Positions 13,083 through 25,924 of a stretch of 64,000 nt of DNA are shown in pieces. Source of the DNA: Temnothorax longispinosus (taxonomy: Eukaryota; Arthropoda; Insecta; Hymenoptera; Formicidae); the NCBI RefSeq assembly GCF_030848805.1, contig NC_092363.1, positions 4,402,001 to 4,466,000 of the forward strand, given 5' to 3'. The position numbers and the translations under genes were made by a program. Position 1 is the stretch's first letter. Every line of letters begins with the position of its first letter. The notes beneath the pieces are model-generated. The model was not told the DNA's origin, did no database searches, and saw only the letters and a program-made list of their open reading frames with translations.

Positions 13083-13114
13083 ATTTCCGTCGTCATTCGC
13101 GCAATATATATCCA
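13083..13114 (+). other. Possible 32-nt microexon (splice-site pair)
   Basis: A strong acceptor, a pyrimidine stretch ending TTTTTCTCAG at 13073-13082, is followed 32 nt later by a strong donor, CCA followed by GTAAGT, at 13112-13120. All three reading frames are open across the interval. Both sites fit the metazoan consensus well, which is unusual at such short spacing. Nothing identifies a host gene. Pairs of this kind also arise by chance in intronic DNA, so this is a weak call that transcript evidence would settle. Confidence 0.15.
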
Positions 13115-14340
13115 GTAAGTTCTTTCCGATATACGGAATTTTTCTCGTAACGTTGTATAATCATCATAACTTTTGTTAATTTCTGTAAAACCATCTTAAA
13201 AACGATATCGTCGTATTTACGCGAACGGTTCGATATCTATATAATTTAAAAGCACTGCGATTCATGCCCAGTGTAAATCGGAAGGCGTTCCTCGAAGCTT
13301 GCATATCGATGTTCGCGAGCGCGCCGCGTACGCGTTTAGTTACGCCGGCAATATCGATTTGCATAAATCGCGAACGCGTGTTCTTCCCGCGGTGGAATAT
13401 CGAAAAATAAATGGCGCCTTGTTCGGAAGGCAAGTCTCGGAAGCGCTTCCGAATGCGCCCGCCGCCTCGAGACGCCAATAAATCTACGTGAGAAAAAGAA
13501 GGGCAGGCGACAGTGGGTGGACGATTAATTAAGCGCACGGAGCGGGGCCGTGCGGGTTAAAGTGCGCCGTCCCACTTTTCGTAATGCCGGGAATAATTCA
13601 CAGAAACGGTTTGGGATTTAGCCCGGGATGCGCTTCGCGCATCGACGAACGGCCGGTCGCGTCCTTTGCTCTATCCGCCCGCCTCTATTTATCTACTCTT
13701 TCTCATCCATCGCCGTGGACTGCGACGCGATTGCGGATATAGCCGTGCGATGCAACGTACCAGCGCGCCACGCTATATATTTCGGTCTCGAGCGGGAATA
13801 GGCACGTTGCTGCAACACACTGTTCGCTGGTAGTGCACGGCTAAAAGTGGGATGCTAATATTTTGCAACCAACGCTGTTCGTTTTCGATCTCCGTTTTTC
13901 TCTTTTTATTTGGTGAAACATTTGTTCGACCGCAGTTCGCGTCGGAATTCACGAGTTACTGCGAGCGGGATGAAAGCTACAGCTGGCAAAATAACTGACA
14001 AGACATTCGTCTGAGAAGATATAAAAAATCATCAAATTCAATACAAGAATCATTTATGTAGTTAAAAATGATTACAGTGACTATATTGGAAAAATAAAAA
14101 CGATTCAAGGAAGAATATCGCTGAAAGCGTAGAAATATTGAGAATGATTATTCTTACAAAAAATATAGAATATAGAACATCGAACAATCCTTTGCTTTGC
14201 TCACGATTCGTAACCAGCCTCCGTATTCTTAGGATTTGTAATCGTACAATAGCTTCGATTCTGCTTCGGACCCGAAGTATTTTACTCTTGTTTAGAAATC
14301 GAAGGTTTCAATATATAGCTTCGCGGAAACCATCGCGCAA

Positions 14341-14368
14341 GCGCGCGCGCGCGCGCGTGTGTGTGTGA
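14341..14368. repeat. (GC)n(GT)n compound microsatellite
   Basis: A GC dinucleotide run changes directly into a GT run. Such alternating purine-pyrimidine tracts can adopt Z-DNA in principle. No gene context is visible. Confidence 0.9.
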
Positions 14369-14711
14369 GTTCTGTGAGATCAGAACTGGGAGTCTTTTGA
14401 AACTTGGTTCGGGAACTCCTGTTTTCCACAGTATATATTGAAGCCTTCTGTATTGATGACCGAGCGAAACATGAAACGCGAAGCGATTGTTCCGCACCAG
14501 AAAAGTATTCAGTCGAACCGAGGGGCAAAACCCAAACCTGTTACATAGTTATAAACCCTGTTGCTCGAAACGTGGCCGCGTGCCGCGACCGATTTTTGCA
14601 ACGCGCATTCCTCACGACGGATCTGCAAGGGGTGTAAGTGCGAAACGAATAAACAGTAATTTAACCCCTTATTAAATTCAAATCAGTCCCGCGCGCCAGT
14701 GAATCGGAAGG

Positions 14712-14754
14712 CGTTGGAAAAGGCTCGTTCGTCCACGTAGCCTCTTTTCCAGCG
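14712..14754. repeat. Imperfect hairpin
   Basis: The arms CGTTGGAAAAGGCT (14712-14725) and AGCCTCTTTTCCAGCG (14739-14754) pair with one mismatch and a two-base bulge around a 13-nt loop. The stem is too short for a typical microRNA precursor. Its role is unknown. Confidence 0.5.
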
Positions 14755-17700
14755 GTGGTGTGATCCATCAAGCTCTGACAGGTTTACATCGCGCGTCAAG
14801 ATTCCCCGCCGGCGCCTGCCAGCACCAATCTGATAATACGTAAGCAGCGCCCTGAATATGCATGCCCTTTTCGGCTTTTAATATCGCTAACCGATATATC
14901 ACGAGATTATCCGTTATCTAACCGGCCTCGAAATTTCCTATTGGCTCACCGCGCCGCGCTGTCGAAAGATCATCGATCATCCACTCAACTCGCTCAATTG
15001 AGAATTTACGATGTGCTCCCGCCTCCCCCCCCCCCCGCTCCCGAAATTATCAATGCTAATAACGCGTTTTTAAGGTCGCTTCGATTAATGATTACGAGAG
15101 AGGGCAAATAAGTAAGATTTTTCTTTGCGCCAGCCCATAAGCTAAAGTCGCTTGATTAATTACGTCACATGGCATGCAATTCTTATAATGAATGTATCGT
15201 AAACTATGGAAATACAACGATTCGCGAGAACATGATATAATAATAACGGCTATTGTATTGTAGTTCAGGATTTCTTATGGAATAATTATCTTGATTTATT
15301 GCGCGCGAGACAAGAAAGTATGATGTTAAAGAATTTTAAGCAGTTTGCCCAAACATTTTATCGAGTTTACGGGTAAAGTTGCAAGAGATCACCTACGAGA
15401 TCATGCCGTTCTATTATATTTACACTATTTTACGATGAAGACTGTGCGTATATATGTGTCTCGGTGGTATGTTATTGAAACATAAAAGAAGCGTGTCGTG
15501 AGATTGTTGCGTCGGCCACTGCGAACCTACTTGATGGATTATAGTTGACGGGGCACGCTAATTCCCCGATAAATCTGACATTAACTAGAGTAATGTATCG
15601 CACTCTCAACGCGACAGAACAATAATAATTACCGGCGAAGAATAATAATAGAATTAATATACTCGTATGCACGAAAATATCTGACAGGGTAATATACATA
15701 TTCTTAGCAAATTGAAAGCATTCTTTGGTGCCGCGTGTCAGATTATCTCATTAATTGTAACAAATTAACTACTTATTTTTCCACGCGTAAATGACGATAT
15801 ATGACACAGAAGAAAGTCAGCCGCGCGGCAACGAAATCAAATTCGATCGTGATTTCCAGGGCGAGCGAAGCACGCCTATAAATGGACTAGATTACGAAAT
15901 ACACTTCCTCCATATCTCACAGATCGTATCAAATTATTTTCTTCCACCGCGCGATTTACATCTCATCGAGTCCGGCGATGGAGGGTGGATGCGCAACGCC
16001 CTTTGCCTGTCTCCGTGCGCGTACGTTACGAGTGTATACGTACCCTTTTGGAGCCCCACGAGAATAACTCCGCGGATGCTCCTCTGCAACCCCCTCGGCC
16101 ATCTTTATTCCGGGACGGACAGGTCGAGAGGGTAGGCATCGGACCGTGGTAACTGGCAGCCCTAGAGGGAGCCGTTAAACCTCGTCCCAGACCAGCGTAT
16201 CTACCCACCTACCCACGTTCTCCATCTGATATACGGCCTTGCACGACTCGACTCGACCGGTCCGCTGATTTCGACGCGAACTTCGAGAGCGCGGAGCAGC
16301 TTGTTTCCCTCGCCGAAAACGAGTGAAAAGTCCAATAAGAGACAAAGGTCGGCTTGGTGGAGTGGAGGAAGATTTAACAGCGGTGTGTATATGGCCGGCT
16401 GTCGCGTGAAATACGTTGAAGAGGGTGCGAAGAGCAGTTATGCGATACTTTTCGCGTAAAAGAACTCGTTAGTACGTCGACGGGAACGAGGGTAGAGAGA
16501 GGAGATGCCCGTACGTGATCCGCGACGAAATTTTATGTAATGATCCGATCCGAGTCGTAAATATATCGACAACTTTGCACATGTTGCGAAGCACCAACGA
16601 TATAACAAAAAGAGATATCGCGGTCTTATCGGTCAAGTCGTGCTGATCTCTCGACCGCTGTTCACAAGACGAAAAAAAAAACTTTCTTCCTCCGTCACTC
16701 TTCGCCGGGGTACCTCTCTCTTCCCCTCTCCATCTTAGATGCCGCCAACGCACAACCAGAGAAAATCGGACCCTCCCACGCGCGCGATATATCAAGACAG
16801 TTATCACGGGAATGAGATCATTTATTGCATTAAGACGGCAGAAACGCCAAGGCCCTCGCGCGAACGGGAAACTGGGGGCTGCTCTCGGTATATTGGAACT
16901 CGCAGATAAGAGGGCCGTTCGCTCCTCTCTCGCGCGCGCGCGCTCCTCTCTCTCATTCGTCCGGTTCCCCCGCTCTTTCCTGCGATTTCCTCCTTCGTCG
17001 CTCTCGAGTGTCCCGCGCGAATGCTTCACGCGAGCATGGACGATCTCCGGCGTTTCTTTGCTTTCTCGCTCATCCTCCGCTTCACCTTCTCACCCGTCCC
17101 TCGCTCCCCGCGCGCCTCCGATGTACTCTAAGCTTAATTGCCGGTATTTATCAAACGTCGAAATAAATAAGCCGCTTACGTTTCTTTGACGTCGAGGAGC
17201 GTTCGCGCTTATTCAGCGAGGGTGATAAGTACATTAGACTTTCGTCGTTAAATTAAAGGGCGATGGTAACATCGACGCGAGATGATGAAAAGTGCTTTGA
17301 TCCGACACGGCATCTATCATCGAACGACAGCCGTGCAGCCGTCGCGACACTTCTACCGCCGGGCATTTGTCATAACTGGATTCGTCCTCTATTGCGGTCA
17401 CGATTATTTGGTTTTCGTTACGGTACGTTGAAAATTTATCGTTTACCTATTCGCACGAGCAAAAAATTATTTTAATCAGCGGAACGTTCTTTAGAATAAC
17501 TGCTCATCTATTTTATCATCGCTCATTTTACGTACCCGCGATACCAATGGAACACTCAAATGACTCCAATTTCGTTACATGCAAAATGTAAACCTGATAC
17601 TTATATTTAGTTTCTTCCCTATAATCGCCTTCGTTAAAACGCGCCCACTCGATTCGCGATTGTTATTTTTCCGCCCCCGCGCCGTTTAGAGTATCAATCC

Positions 17701-18117
17701 GTAATGACGTCCCGGTGGTGAATCGCGTCAAGGTGCGTTGAGTGAAACCGGCCACGGTCGCGTGATTCGGCGTAAAATGGAAACGAAGCGGCAATAAAAA
17801 TTTCCAATTTCCCCGTGCCGTATCGTCCCGTCGTCTTTCTTTCCCCGATTTCTCCCAACCGATCTTTTTTCTTCCCTCCGTCGCTCCCTCTTGCCTCCCG
17901 CAACAACATCGGAGAACATCGTTGCGACGCCTCCGGGGGCAAACGGCACTGAATAGAACGGAGGAGAGGGAGCAAAAGCTGGTTCTCTCCGGCCCGGGAG
18001 AGCAGACAGTTAGCCAACTTTCAGATTTACACCCTTGCAGTTCGTTCACGGGCCGCCTGTTTCGCGGAGACCTCCGCTACGTTTGGCTCTCACGAACGGA
18101 TCGGCGGGAGGGAAGGG

Positions 18118-18173
18118 ATGAGGTTCTCGGGTTCTTGCGCCGTGCAATGTCCCGTTTTACTCTCCGCGTGGAT
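18118..18173 (+). CDS. Possible first coding exon with a signal-peptide-like start (very tentative)
   Basis: An ATG at 18118 opens 18 codons that end at a consensus donor, GAT followed by GTAAGTA, at 18171-18180. The encoded start is basic, then enriched in cysteine, valine and leucine (ending PVLLSAW), which resembles the beginning of a secretory signal peptide. If the donor is not used, the frame stops immediately in the TAA of GTAAGT. That is compatible with a real exon edge, but also with chance. An acceptor-like TTGCAG lies upstream near 18035-18040. A longer frame in another register crosses the same area. No downstream exon has been identified, so the product is unknown. Confidence 0.15.
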
Positions 18174-21100
18174 GTAAGTACTTTGCGTGTCCGTGAGAAC
18201 GAACACACTGGCTCGGACAGACCTGTTTTCATGCACGAGCAGTTCGGAAGTTCGATCACGGGATTTGTCGTTCGTGCTGCTTCTGCGAGCTAGGAGAGAC
18301 CGACAACGTTTCCGTCTCTGAGTTCGCTCTCTGCATTTAGAGAGCATAATGAATACTTATTTACATTAATTTCCAAGTCTAATTGTCGCGGTAACAAAAA
18401 ACTCTCGTGTGTATTTCTTCCCTCTTTTTTTAAACATAATATGTTAAGGATTACGTTCATATTTCACTGAACGCGCTCATATAGAGGTAAAAATTGATAT
18501 CGCCGCTCTCGCCGCGTATGTCACAACATTTATCTACAAAAGCGACGGGGAAAATATTTTCGCAAACGCGCTAATTCCCGAGATAAATATCAACAATTAA
18601 ATCCACGCAATTTGTTATCGCCGGAAGTCAGCGGGACGCTATACAGCGCATTGCGCCACGATAAATCCTCCCTTGGGAATATCGTTGTGTTATCGATCGA
18701 TCGAAGGCGATCGTGGAAACCCCGGTTTCTTAGGAATATGCGCCGGAAGTTCGGAATTATCGCATCGCCGGCGGGTCCTCGAAGTTCAATTGTTCTCAGG
18801 CGCGAAACTTGAACCGCGAACCACATTACATTCCGAAGTAATTATACTTCCGAGCGTGCACGTGCGCGCGCGTGTGCCCGCACGAGAACGATTGCGGTCC
18901 CTCCGGATCTTACCCAACTAATTCGCCTGAATTTTGATTTTCAATAAGAGAGATCTGCGCGACGGAGACGGAGGATACATCAGGGAAGAACGAGAGAACA
19001 CGCTCAATCCGGACAACGGGAACGGGAGGAGGACAGCGAGAGCGAGAGAGCGAGAGAGAAAAGGAAGGAGGGGAGCCATCCGGAGACGCGCGTTGGGATT
19101 TAGCTTCCGCGTACAGCTGTACCATGCCGGAGCTTTGAATATGCATGATGCATGGGCATTAAAGCCTGCTGCCGCCTTCCACCGCCGCCTCCATCCTCGT
19201 ATGTAAATAGCCGTCGACGACCGGGGTCCACCTCCCGGCAGGACGAGTTACGCAAGTCGGGGACCGATACCTGACCGGACGCTAAAATTGGCCGGTCGCG
19301 TACGTGTAAATTTTTCGAGGATAACCGTGCGTTCCCGCGGAGCGATTTTGAGGGTCGTCACGACCGGGTACACGCGCGAGAATGCCCCTACCTCCTCGTT
19401 CCGCGCGGATATTTCGCGTGCGGATATTCGCCCGTGAAATTTCACCCGTCCGAAAATTTGCCCCGGCGAAGTAAAAGGGGAATATAAAACGGCGCCGCCG
19501 GTGACTATGTAAATTGTCGTCGTGGCCCGGAGACTCGGTGGATAAACGAGAAACGTGAAACAAAGGGAGGTGGAGAGAGAGATCGTGGCCCGGTACTCGA
19601 TATCGCTTGTTTGCATTGCGAAAATATATAATTCGGTGGCATGGATGCCGCCGCTTGTACAAGAACAGCATGGAAAATTGGACTTTTTGTATCTGCGCAC
19701 GGTAGATTCTTAATTAAACTATTTTACAGCGCAGTTTATAGTCTTGCCATGTAAGCGAGCGTTCGGTTCTTTCTCTCGCGATTTAATCCAAGGTATATCG
19801 TATGTGTGCTCGAGCGAAAATCGCATTTGCCGTCTAGTCAATATATTTTCCACGTTTCGCAACAAACGTTCGATTACAATCCAAACACGTCGCCATGATC
19901 CAGAGTGGTTTTATCGCCGATGCACGACGCGTTAAGTCGAACAGCGCGGGAGAAGCCAATAATGGCCGCGCTACCTGTTCCCCGTCTGATTTAACGAATG
20001 GCGTGCGAAACGAGGCTGCCGGCCGATATAGACGATAAACCACGAACCATAGCCGGCAGCCGGGCCTGTAGTCGTAAATAATAGTCCGACTTGGAAGAAA
20101 ACGAGGGACGCGCGATGGGAGCGGGCGCGGAGGCAGGCCGTGTCTGCCGAAACCGGCCGCGATTTAAAGTTCACTTCGGCAAGGAATGAATAATTGGACG
20201 GAGGGTAGAGGCGTATAAGAAACGATGCCGCGTAATTGTCGCCAATCACGCCAACCCGCCCGAGGATCGCGAATCACAATCGTTAGACGCAGGATACGGA
20301 AAATACGGCCGCTGCGGTTCAACCCCGCCGCGCCGTAGGAAATCGACGGCGGCGCAGGAAGAGGCGAAGAGTGCCTCCCCTTCGTGCAATTATCTCGTTT
20401 ACCATGTGATATAACCGAGTAGAAAAAGAGAACAATGGGAGGAATACGCTTCTCGAAATTAATTGACCGACGTGATACATCGCGCGATAGTTGATCGTCG
20501 ATCGGAACAATGAAGTGACGCAATTCATAATTTCTCGGGAATTTATCGTTACGTTTCTCTATCAGTTATGGAAAGGGGGAAAAATGCAAATCTAGCACGT
20601 TCGAACAATGACGACATCAAAACGCGAAACCATTCGCGAATAAGTGTACGCGCGAATGCCTTTTAACTGATAGCGCGATTTGCAGATTGCGCCGCGCGTT
20701 ATATAAGCGGTAACAATACGCTAATTGGCTCATTATCGATACACAGAACCCGCGGTACATTACCCAACAATGCGCGGGAATAATTTATTCCAAATATATG
20801 ACGCTCCTAACGTAATGTCGATAATCCGGATGCAGTTATTTCAGGATGTGCTATCTATTTGAGAATATATATACGGAAGATATATCTACGGATATACGGA
20901 GTTCTTTATAACCGAGACTATCAATAATCAATTAACTCTTGCTATTGAAAATTGACCGCACAAATGGACCAATAATAGGACACGTGATTATAATTTTATT
21001 CGAGAAAATAATCCCGACACTTTCCCTAGTGCTATTATCAAGACAATGACGTGGCGATCGAAACACTCGATATCTAACTGCGGTCGTAAAATAATTACCT

Positions 21101-24100
21101 AAATGTTACTACGAGCTGCCACGACAAGGAGGCCGGGCGGCGTTTAATGAAACGTAACCCCAGTTAGGATTTCAAAAACAAAGGCGACTCGCGCGCAGGA
21201 GTCGGCAGGAGTGTGCACCACACGCCTAAGCGGAGGATATGAGTAATAGGGGTTGGGGGACGGGTTTTGGTATTAGAATTTATTAGAGGCACTCGCCCTC
21301 GCCGCTCGCAGAGCACCGCGACATTACAAAAAGGGCGAGGGTAAGGCCTTATGATTTCTCTTGGGGACCTGTATGTACGACTTGAACTAATGCACCTGCT
21401 ATCTGTAGTTGTCGACGGCTCCTCTTTTTGCACGCACTTGGCCGAAAAAGAGGCGCACAACGTCCCATACATTTATTACATTGAGAATACACGACGATAT
21501 ATTTTTTTCGGTTCCTTAATAAATACTCTCGCGGTGTGACATACAATGACGTATCTCATCACTGCGGTTGACGTAAACGAGTCGTCGCTCGTTTTTCTTT
21601 GTCTTCATGACCTCAATTTAAAAAGGCGCAAAATAACTCGCACACATATCTATATATAAAAAGTTATACGTAATGTATTTTTGTGCAAACTAGGACGGTT
21701 TAATGCAGCGTGCGATCTCGTTACGATATAGATTAATATAGAACGATAATCGAAAAGAGATGCGCAATTTTGGTTACCGGCAAAATTATGGTCTAATTCC
21801 GAATCATGTGTTTGTCCTGATATGAATGAGAGAAATTAGTTAAATGCACGATTAAGTGAAATTAATAGTAGGTTGCGCTGATCGTCTGTTACTAATTAAC
21901 ACGGATGCATCATACGTACGGTACTAACCGCGCGCAATATTCACTGGGTCATCCGGGCTTGTAAGCTCACCTGAAACAGAGAAGGAAAGAAAAATATTTA
22001 GCAATTACGATAATATATTCGATGCTAGGGCATCAACGTATGTAGGCGCGGGGAGGGGAGGGGGGAGGAGCGGATAGGATAAGAGCTTTCGCTTGCATTA
22101 GGGTATAATATCGTAAACAGGCGCGTTTACATAGGGTTCGTTGGTAAGTGATACGTGACACGCATGCCAGTGAGGAGTCGCCGTTGAATTTACGGGCGGA
22201 CTTAAATTTCCATTAGTTACGCGACAATGGCGCGTCGACTACTCGAGATGCATAAATTTGGCCCGTTAACGTGCTTAGTAGAATCCCCAAAATGCGACGG
22301 TAGTATCTACGTATGCGTTCGTCGCGCGTGTAACGCGCGTAATCCTCGATCAACACTTCTTAAAGGTCGGGTCGAGTCGAGTCTCGTCTCTGTTGTTGAA
22401 TTAAAAAGATACCGTTTTACACGAGATTGCCAGTGCTATCAAAGTACAATTGGTTCTTTAAATTTCCTGCTCAATCGTACGAAGGAAAGACAATCGCGAA
22501 AGAATACAAAATCTAAAATTAAATCTGAAAATGTTCAATTATCGCGTTGCTCGTTCCGACGCGACGACATAAAAAAAAACAAAAGAAAATAATTGATTAT
22601 TTTGTTTCTCCCCATCTTCGTTAGCACACATAAACGTGTTTTATAGCTCGATGCATATCTCATCGTGAAACAATATTTAACAATACAACACAATTGCTCT
22701 TAATTAACTCGCATACCGTTGATGACTTTTATTGTAAAATAAATGATATTTAAACGCAATTTTTTTCATGTCGTTATAATACATTTAAGTAAGACAAGCA
22801 ATTTTTTCCAATTTAACATTTGAATACAAGATTCAAAAACTATTAAGACGTTTACACACATGATTCTTTCTCAAGGATCGATTATTATTCAACCGCGACA
22901 AATAGAACTCAGAATTTATCTGAAAACAATCGTTTGAGTGTTTTACTTGAATCACAAGCATAGCGAATATGTTACGAATGTTATATGTTGACTCTTGAGA
23001 TTTCTGTTGAAATCTTAAAGACTTCTTAAGAAGTCTGTTGAACCCCCAGTTGAACCATATTATGTCTCAAAACTAATTCTGAGTTTCACAGTGGAAACGC
23101 AATTATAAATACGGGCCTTAGAGTCGCAAGTAATGAGGCATTAATTTTAATTAAAAAGAGAGATAGTGGCTAATGCGCTGGGACGCCGCGGTGAAATGCG
23201 GCCGGTTTACGACGTGCTTACGGCTTTCGGCTTTTATCGGCTCGGGCCGAGCCAAGCTTGCGCCCCGGCGCTTGCCGGAGAGGATCGCGACGCCGTCGGT
23301 CGTCAACGATGCCATCGCTGACGTTGACGACGCTTTCGACGCTGCTGACGCTTCGTTCTCGCGCAGATAGCAGTAATTTGCGATACAACGCCACCGCCGT
23401 CGCTCGTCTCATGTACTCATCGGCCGAATAAACAGAGGGTATATGCGTATGTTGCAAGTAGCGCGAATATATTTAGGTATCCACGCAAGGTATTGAACAT
23501 AATTAATCGTGAAAGTATTGGAGGATTTAATTGGCCGGGATAAATGGCAGAGTGCAAATTGCTCGTTGACTCGTAGACGAGCCAAGAAAATCGAAATAAT
23601 TGTAATAATATTGTAATAATACTGTATCTATTCGATGTGATAAGTATTCGATCCTTATCATGGAAATTTAATATTACGTGGAAAATATTGTATGCTTGAA
23701 TAAACTACTAGGAAACACGTGACGCGCGTATCGCACGCCAACAACACGCACATATCCCACGAAAGAAGAGAGTGAACTTCGGGTTCACTATTCTGCCAAA
23801 CAGAATATCGGACTCAGCACGTGCCAAGGCACGCAACATTCGCAGCGTAAGCCCGAGAGCACGCATCCTTCGGCACGAAGCTCACTCTCGAGTGTGTACT
23901 CGCCCCCTTCACGGAGCGACTACTCCTTCGGAAAATCACCCCTCGTCGTCTATCTTCCACGCAGCAGGACGAAAACGCAATGAAACGGATTTCGGCCCGG
24001 ATGGTGGCATAAGTGCCTCGTATTCATCGTTTAGACACGTGTGTATGTCCGTCCATTCATCAAGTTTCGTTGGCTTGCCGATATCGACTGCTATAAGAAA

Positions 24101-25675
24101 ATAGCGCTCTACGTAATTTACACATTGTAATAAGTACCACAACCCATGGTCGAAACGTCGTGACTATTTAATGTTTAATAAAGGTAGCCAGTCAGGTCGA
24201 AATAAATAATTATTTGTTAATTATCACGGGCAAAACAAAATATTAATTTCTGTCTAAATAAGTACTACGTTAATTTTATTACAATCACGAAGAAGACGGC
24301 ATTAACCCAGATCTGCGGCATACCAATATTGCATAACGGACGATTAAGAGATTTTATTACATATGTTTAAAAGTAGGAAATTCAACTTGAACGATAGTCT
24401 ACCGTGATACTAAAAGTACTGGGGGAAAAAAACGTATGAAATAACAAACACCGAGTACAAGCGAAGCGATGATAAATAAGACCGGCCTATTTCCGTGCAA
24501 CGATTTACGACGTTGCGAGCGAAACGAAGCTATACCGGCGCGGTAAAAATTATTTATCGATTTACGGACCAACGTGCACATTAGAAACGTATTACCGGCT
24601 CGCATTGCAGGCGGAAAGCAATCCGGTCGACAGTTTCTTTTTTAAATGTAGGTCGTTTCCGCGGCAAGCCCCGCAATAACCTGGCGAATTATTGCGCTCG
24701 TGCAGTCTTTGCACGGCTTTTCGCGACTCGCGACAACAACGCCCGCCACGTGCTGGTACAAATCTAAGGACAATCAGACCGCGAGAATCGCCGTGTTTAG
24801 TGGAAATATATATAAGACCAAGACCGAGATTATGACTATTGTAATTCCAGCTGCGGAGAAACTGCAAAGAAACGCGAGACACGGAGAAAAAGATCGCCGC
24901 AAAGTGAGTATAACTAACAAAAAACGCATTCATGACGAGAAAACCGAGGAGGTGATCGAATATTCGCTTCGTAGAGTCTACCATAACGTGAGCGTATTCT
25001 CGTATTTTCGTGCCCGCTTATGCCGAAGCAAGGTGTTGACAAGGGTTGAACGCGCCGCGGTTGTTTGCGTGGTGTCACCCTTATCTCGGTCGTCGCCCTA
25101 ATTTTCACAGCTTTAAATAAAGGGAGTAAACTGCATATACATTGGACGTATCGCCCACGTATGCTCCTTTCGGGCTGCCGTTACCTCGGGAGGTAGGCGT
25201 CAACGCGGCCGCGTCGTATAAAAGGGTACAGGTCGATATCGAATGACGTTAAACTTCACGTGAATAACGCCAATTTGATTTAATTCGCACGCGGAGCTCG
25301 ACCGACGTCGGAAACGACCGAGTCATGCGCGGCAGTATATTTGCGAGCGTATAATCAAATGTAGCCGCGTGATTTGCCGAGTATAACAACCGAAATATTA
25401 CAGAAAACGTTTGCCCGTGTCTATCAGTGGATGCGTTTAAGCGTGCAAACAATAAAATCTGTGTGGATAATAAAATTCGCAATGGCAGTAACACGGTTAA
25501 GAATAAAATTGCAAAAAGTTAATAACGTGGACCAAAAGTTGGTTTAATTTCGGTCGAGCTGGGAATCATCATATGAACATTTGTTTGCTAACCATATTGA
25601 CAATTCAATGAAATTTTCGAGAGAGAGCAGGTTTATTCTTGCGTCACATGTGACCCCGTCCTTTTTACGTTTCAG
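18174..25675. other. Non-coding region, GC-rich then AT-rich
   Basis: No gene is recognised. To about 20500 the DNA is GC-rich with overlapping compositional frames; 20800-23160 is AT-rich. Features visible include G-rich runs near 22049-22069, a donor-like GTTG followed by GTAAGTG at about 22143, an 18-bp palindrome (23019-23036) and a GC-rich patch (23180-23400) rich in GACG and CGAC words. A TATAAAAG word lies at 25217-25224, but no strong initiator or donor follows before the exon candidate at 25676. Confidence 0.5.
23019..23036. repeat. 18-bp perfect palindrome
   Basis: AGACTTCTTAAGAAGTCT is self-complementary over all 18 bases. It sits between two TCTGTTGAA direct repeats, one starting near 23003 and one overlapping its right end. 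The arrangement resembles a small foldback remnant or a dimeric binding site. No function can be assigned. Confidence 0.8.
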
Positions 25676-25924
25676 GAGGAGATCGAATCAACCGACACGA
25701 TGAGCCGAGGGGGAATGCCCCAAGTTACTCAAGGAACTTTAATAAGGGAACTTCGGGAAGATATACGCATGGAGATCGATCCGAGGAGGAAGCCACAGAT
25801 CACGCAACAACTCGTCTACCGAGTGGCCGACAGAATGGCGGCATCGGGAAGCTTTATCGGGAAGTCAGCACACGCGAGGAACATCACCCCATTCCCCGCC
25901 TTCCTGTCAGTTATCACGTTGTAA
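25676..25924 (+). CDS. Candidate coding exon, product unknown
   Basis: A pyrimidine-rich acceptor (CCTTTTTACGTTTCAG, ending at 25675) is followed by an 82-codon open frame in phase 0 that reaches a TAA at 25922-25924. An internal ATG at 25700 follows the eight codons EEIESTDT. The translated segment is balanced in acidic, basic and hydrophobic residues over roughly 60 codons, for example LIRELREDIRMEIDPRRKPQ and ITQQLVYRVADRM, unlike the arginine/serine-rich chance frames nearby. The last ~20 codons look less protein-like, so the real exon may end earlier, but only weak donors (near 25863 and 25909) are visible. It could be an internal or 5' exon of a long-intron gene, part of an old mobile element, or chance. 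I do not recognise the family. Confidence 0.3.
   Translation, partial: EEIESTDTMSRGGMPQVTQGTLIRELREDIRMEIDPRRKPQITQQLVYRVADRMAASGSFIGKSAHARNITPFPAFLSVITL

Larger units (their letters stand above)
13115..18117. other. Non-coding region with simple repeats
   Basis: No gene is recognised. The region includes an AT-rich segment (13980-14330), a GC/GT dinucleotide run, an imperfect hairpin (14712-14754), a poly-C tract of about 13 nt near 15024-15036 and a pyrimidine-rich patch with a CG-dinucleotide run near 16930-17110. The 186-codon minus-strand open frame at 16469-17029 is arginine-rich low-complexity translation and overlaps an open frame on the other strand. I take it as compositional. Confidence 0.55.

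Noticed and set aside
16469..17029. 186-codon minus-strand open frame
   Set aside because: The translation is arginine/glutamate/serine low-complexity, the other strand is also open, and no family is recognisable.
21475..21500. TTGAGAATACACG, resembling miR-137 (a similar word occurs near 38263)
   Set aside because: The 5' seed region does not match and neither site sits in a hairpin of precursor size.
25217..25224. TATAAAAG as the promoter of the exon candidate at 25676
   Set aside because: No initiator lies at the right distance and no good donor occurs before the acceptor at 25675, so the link is unsupported.
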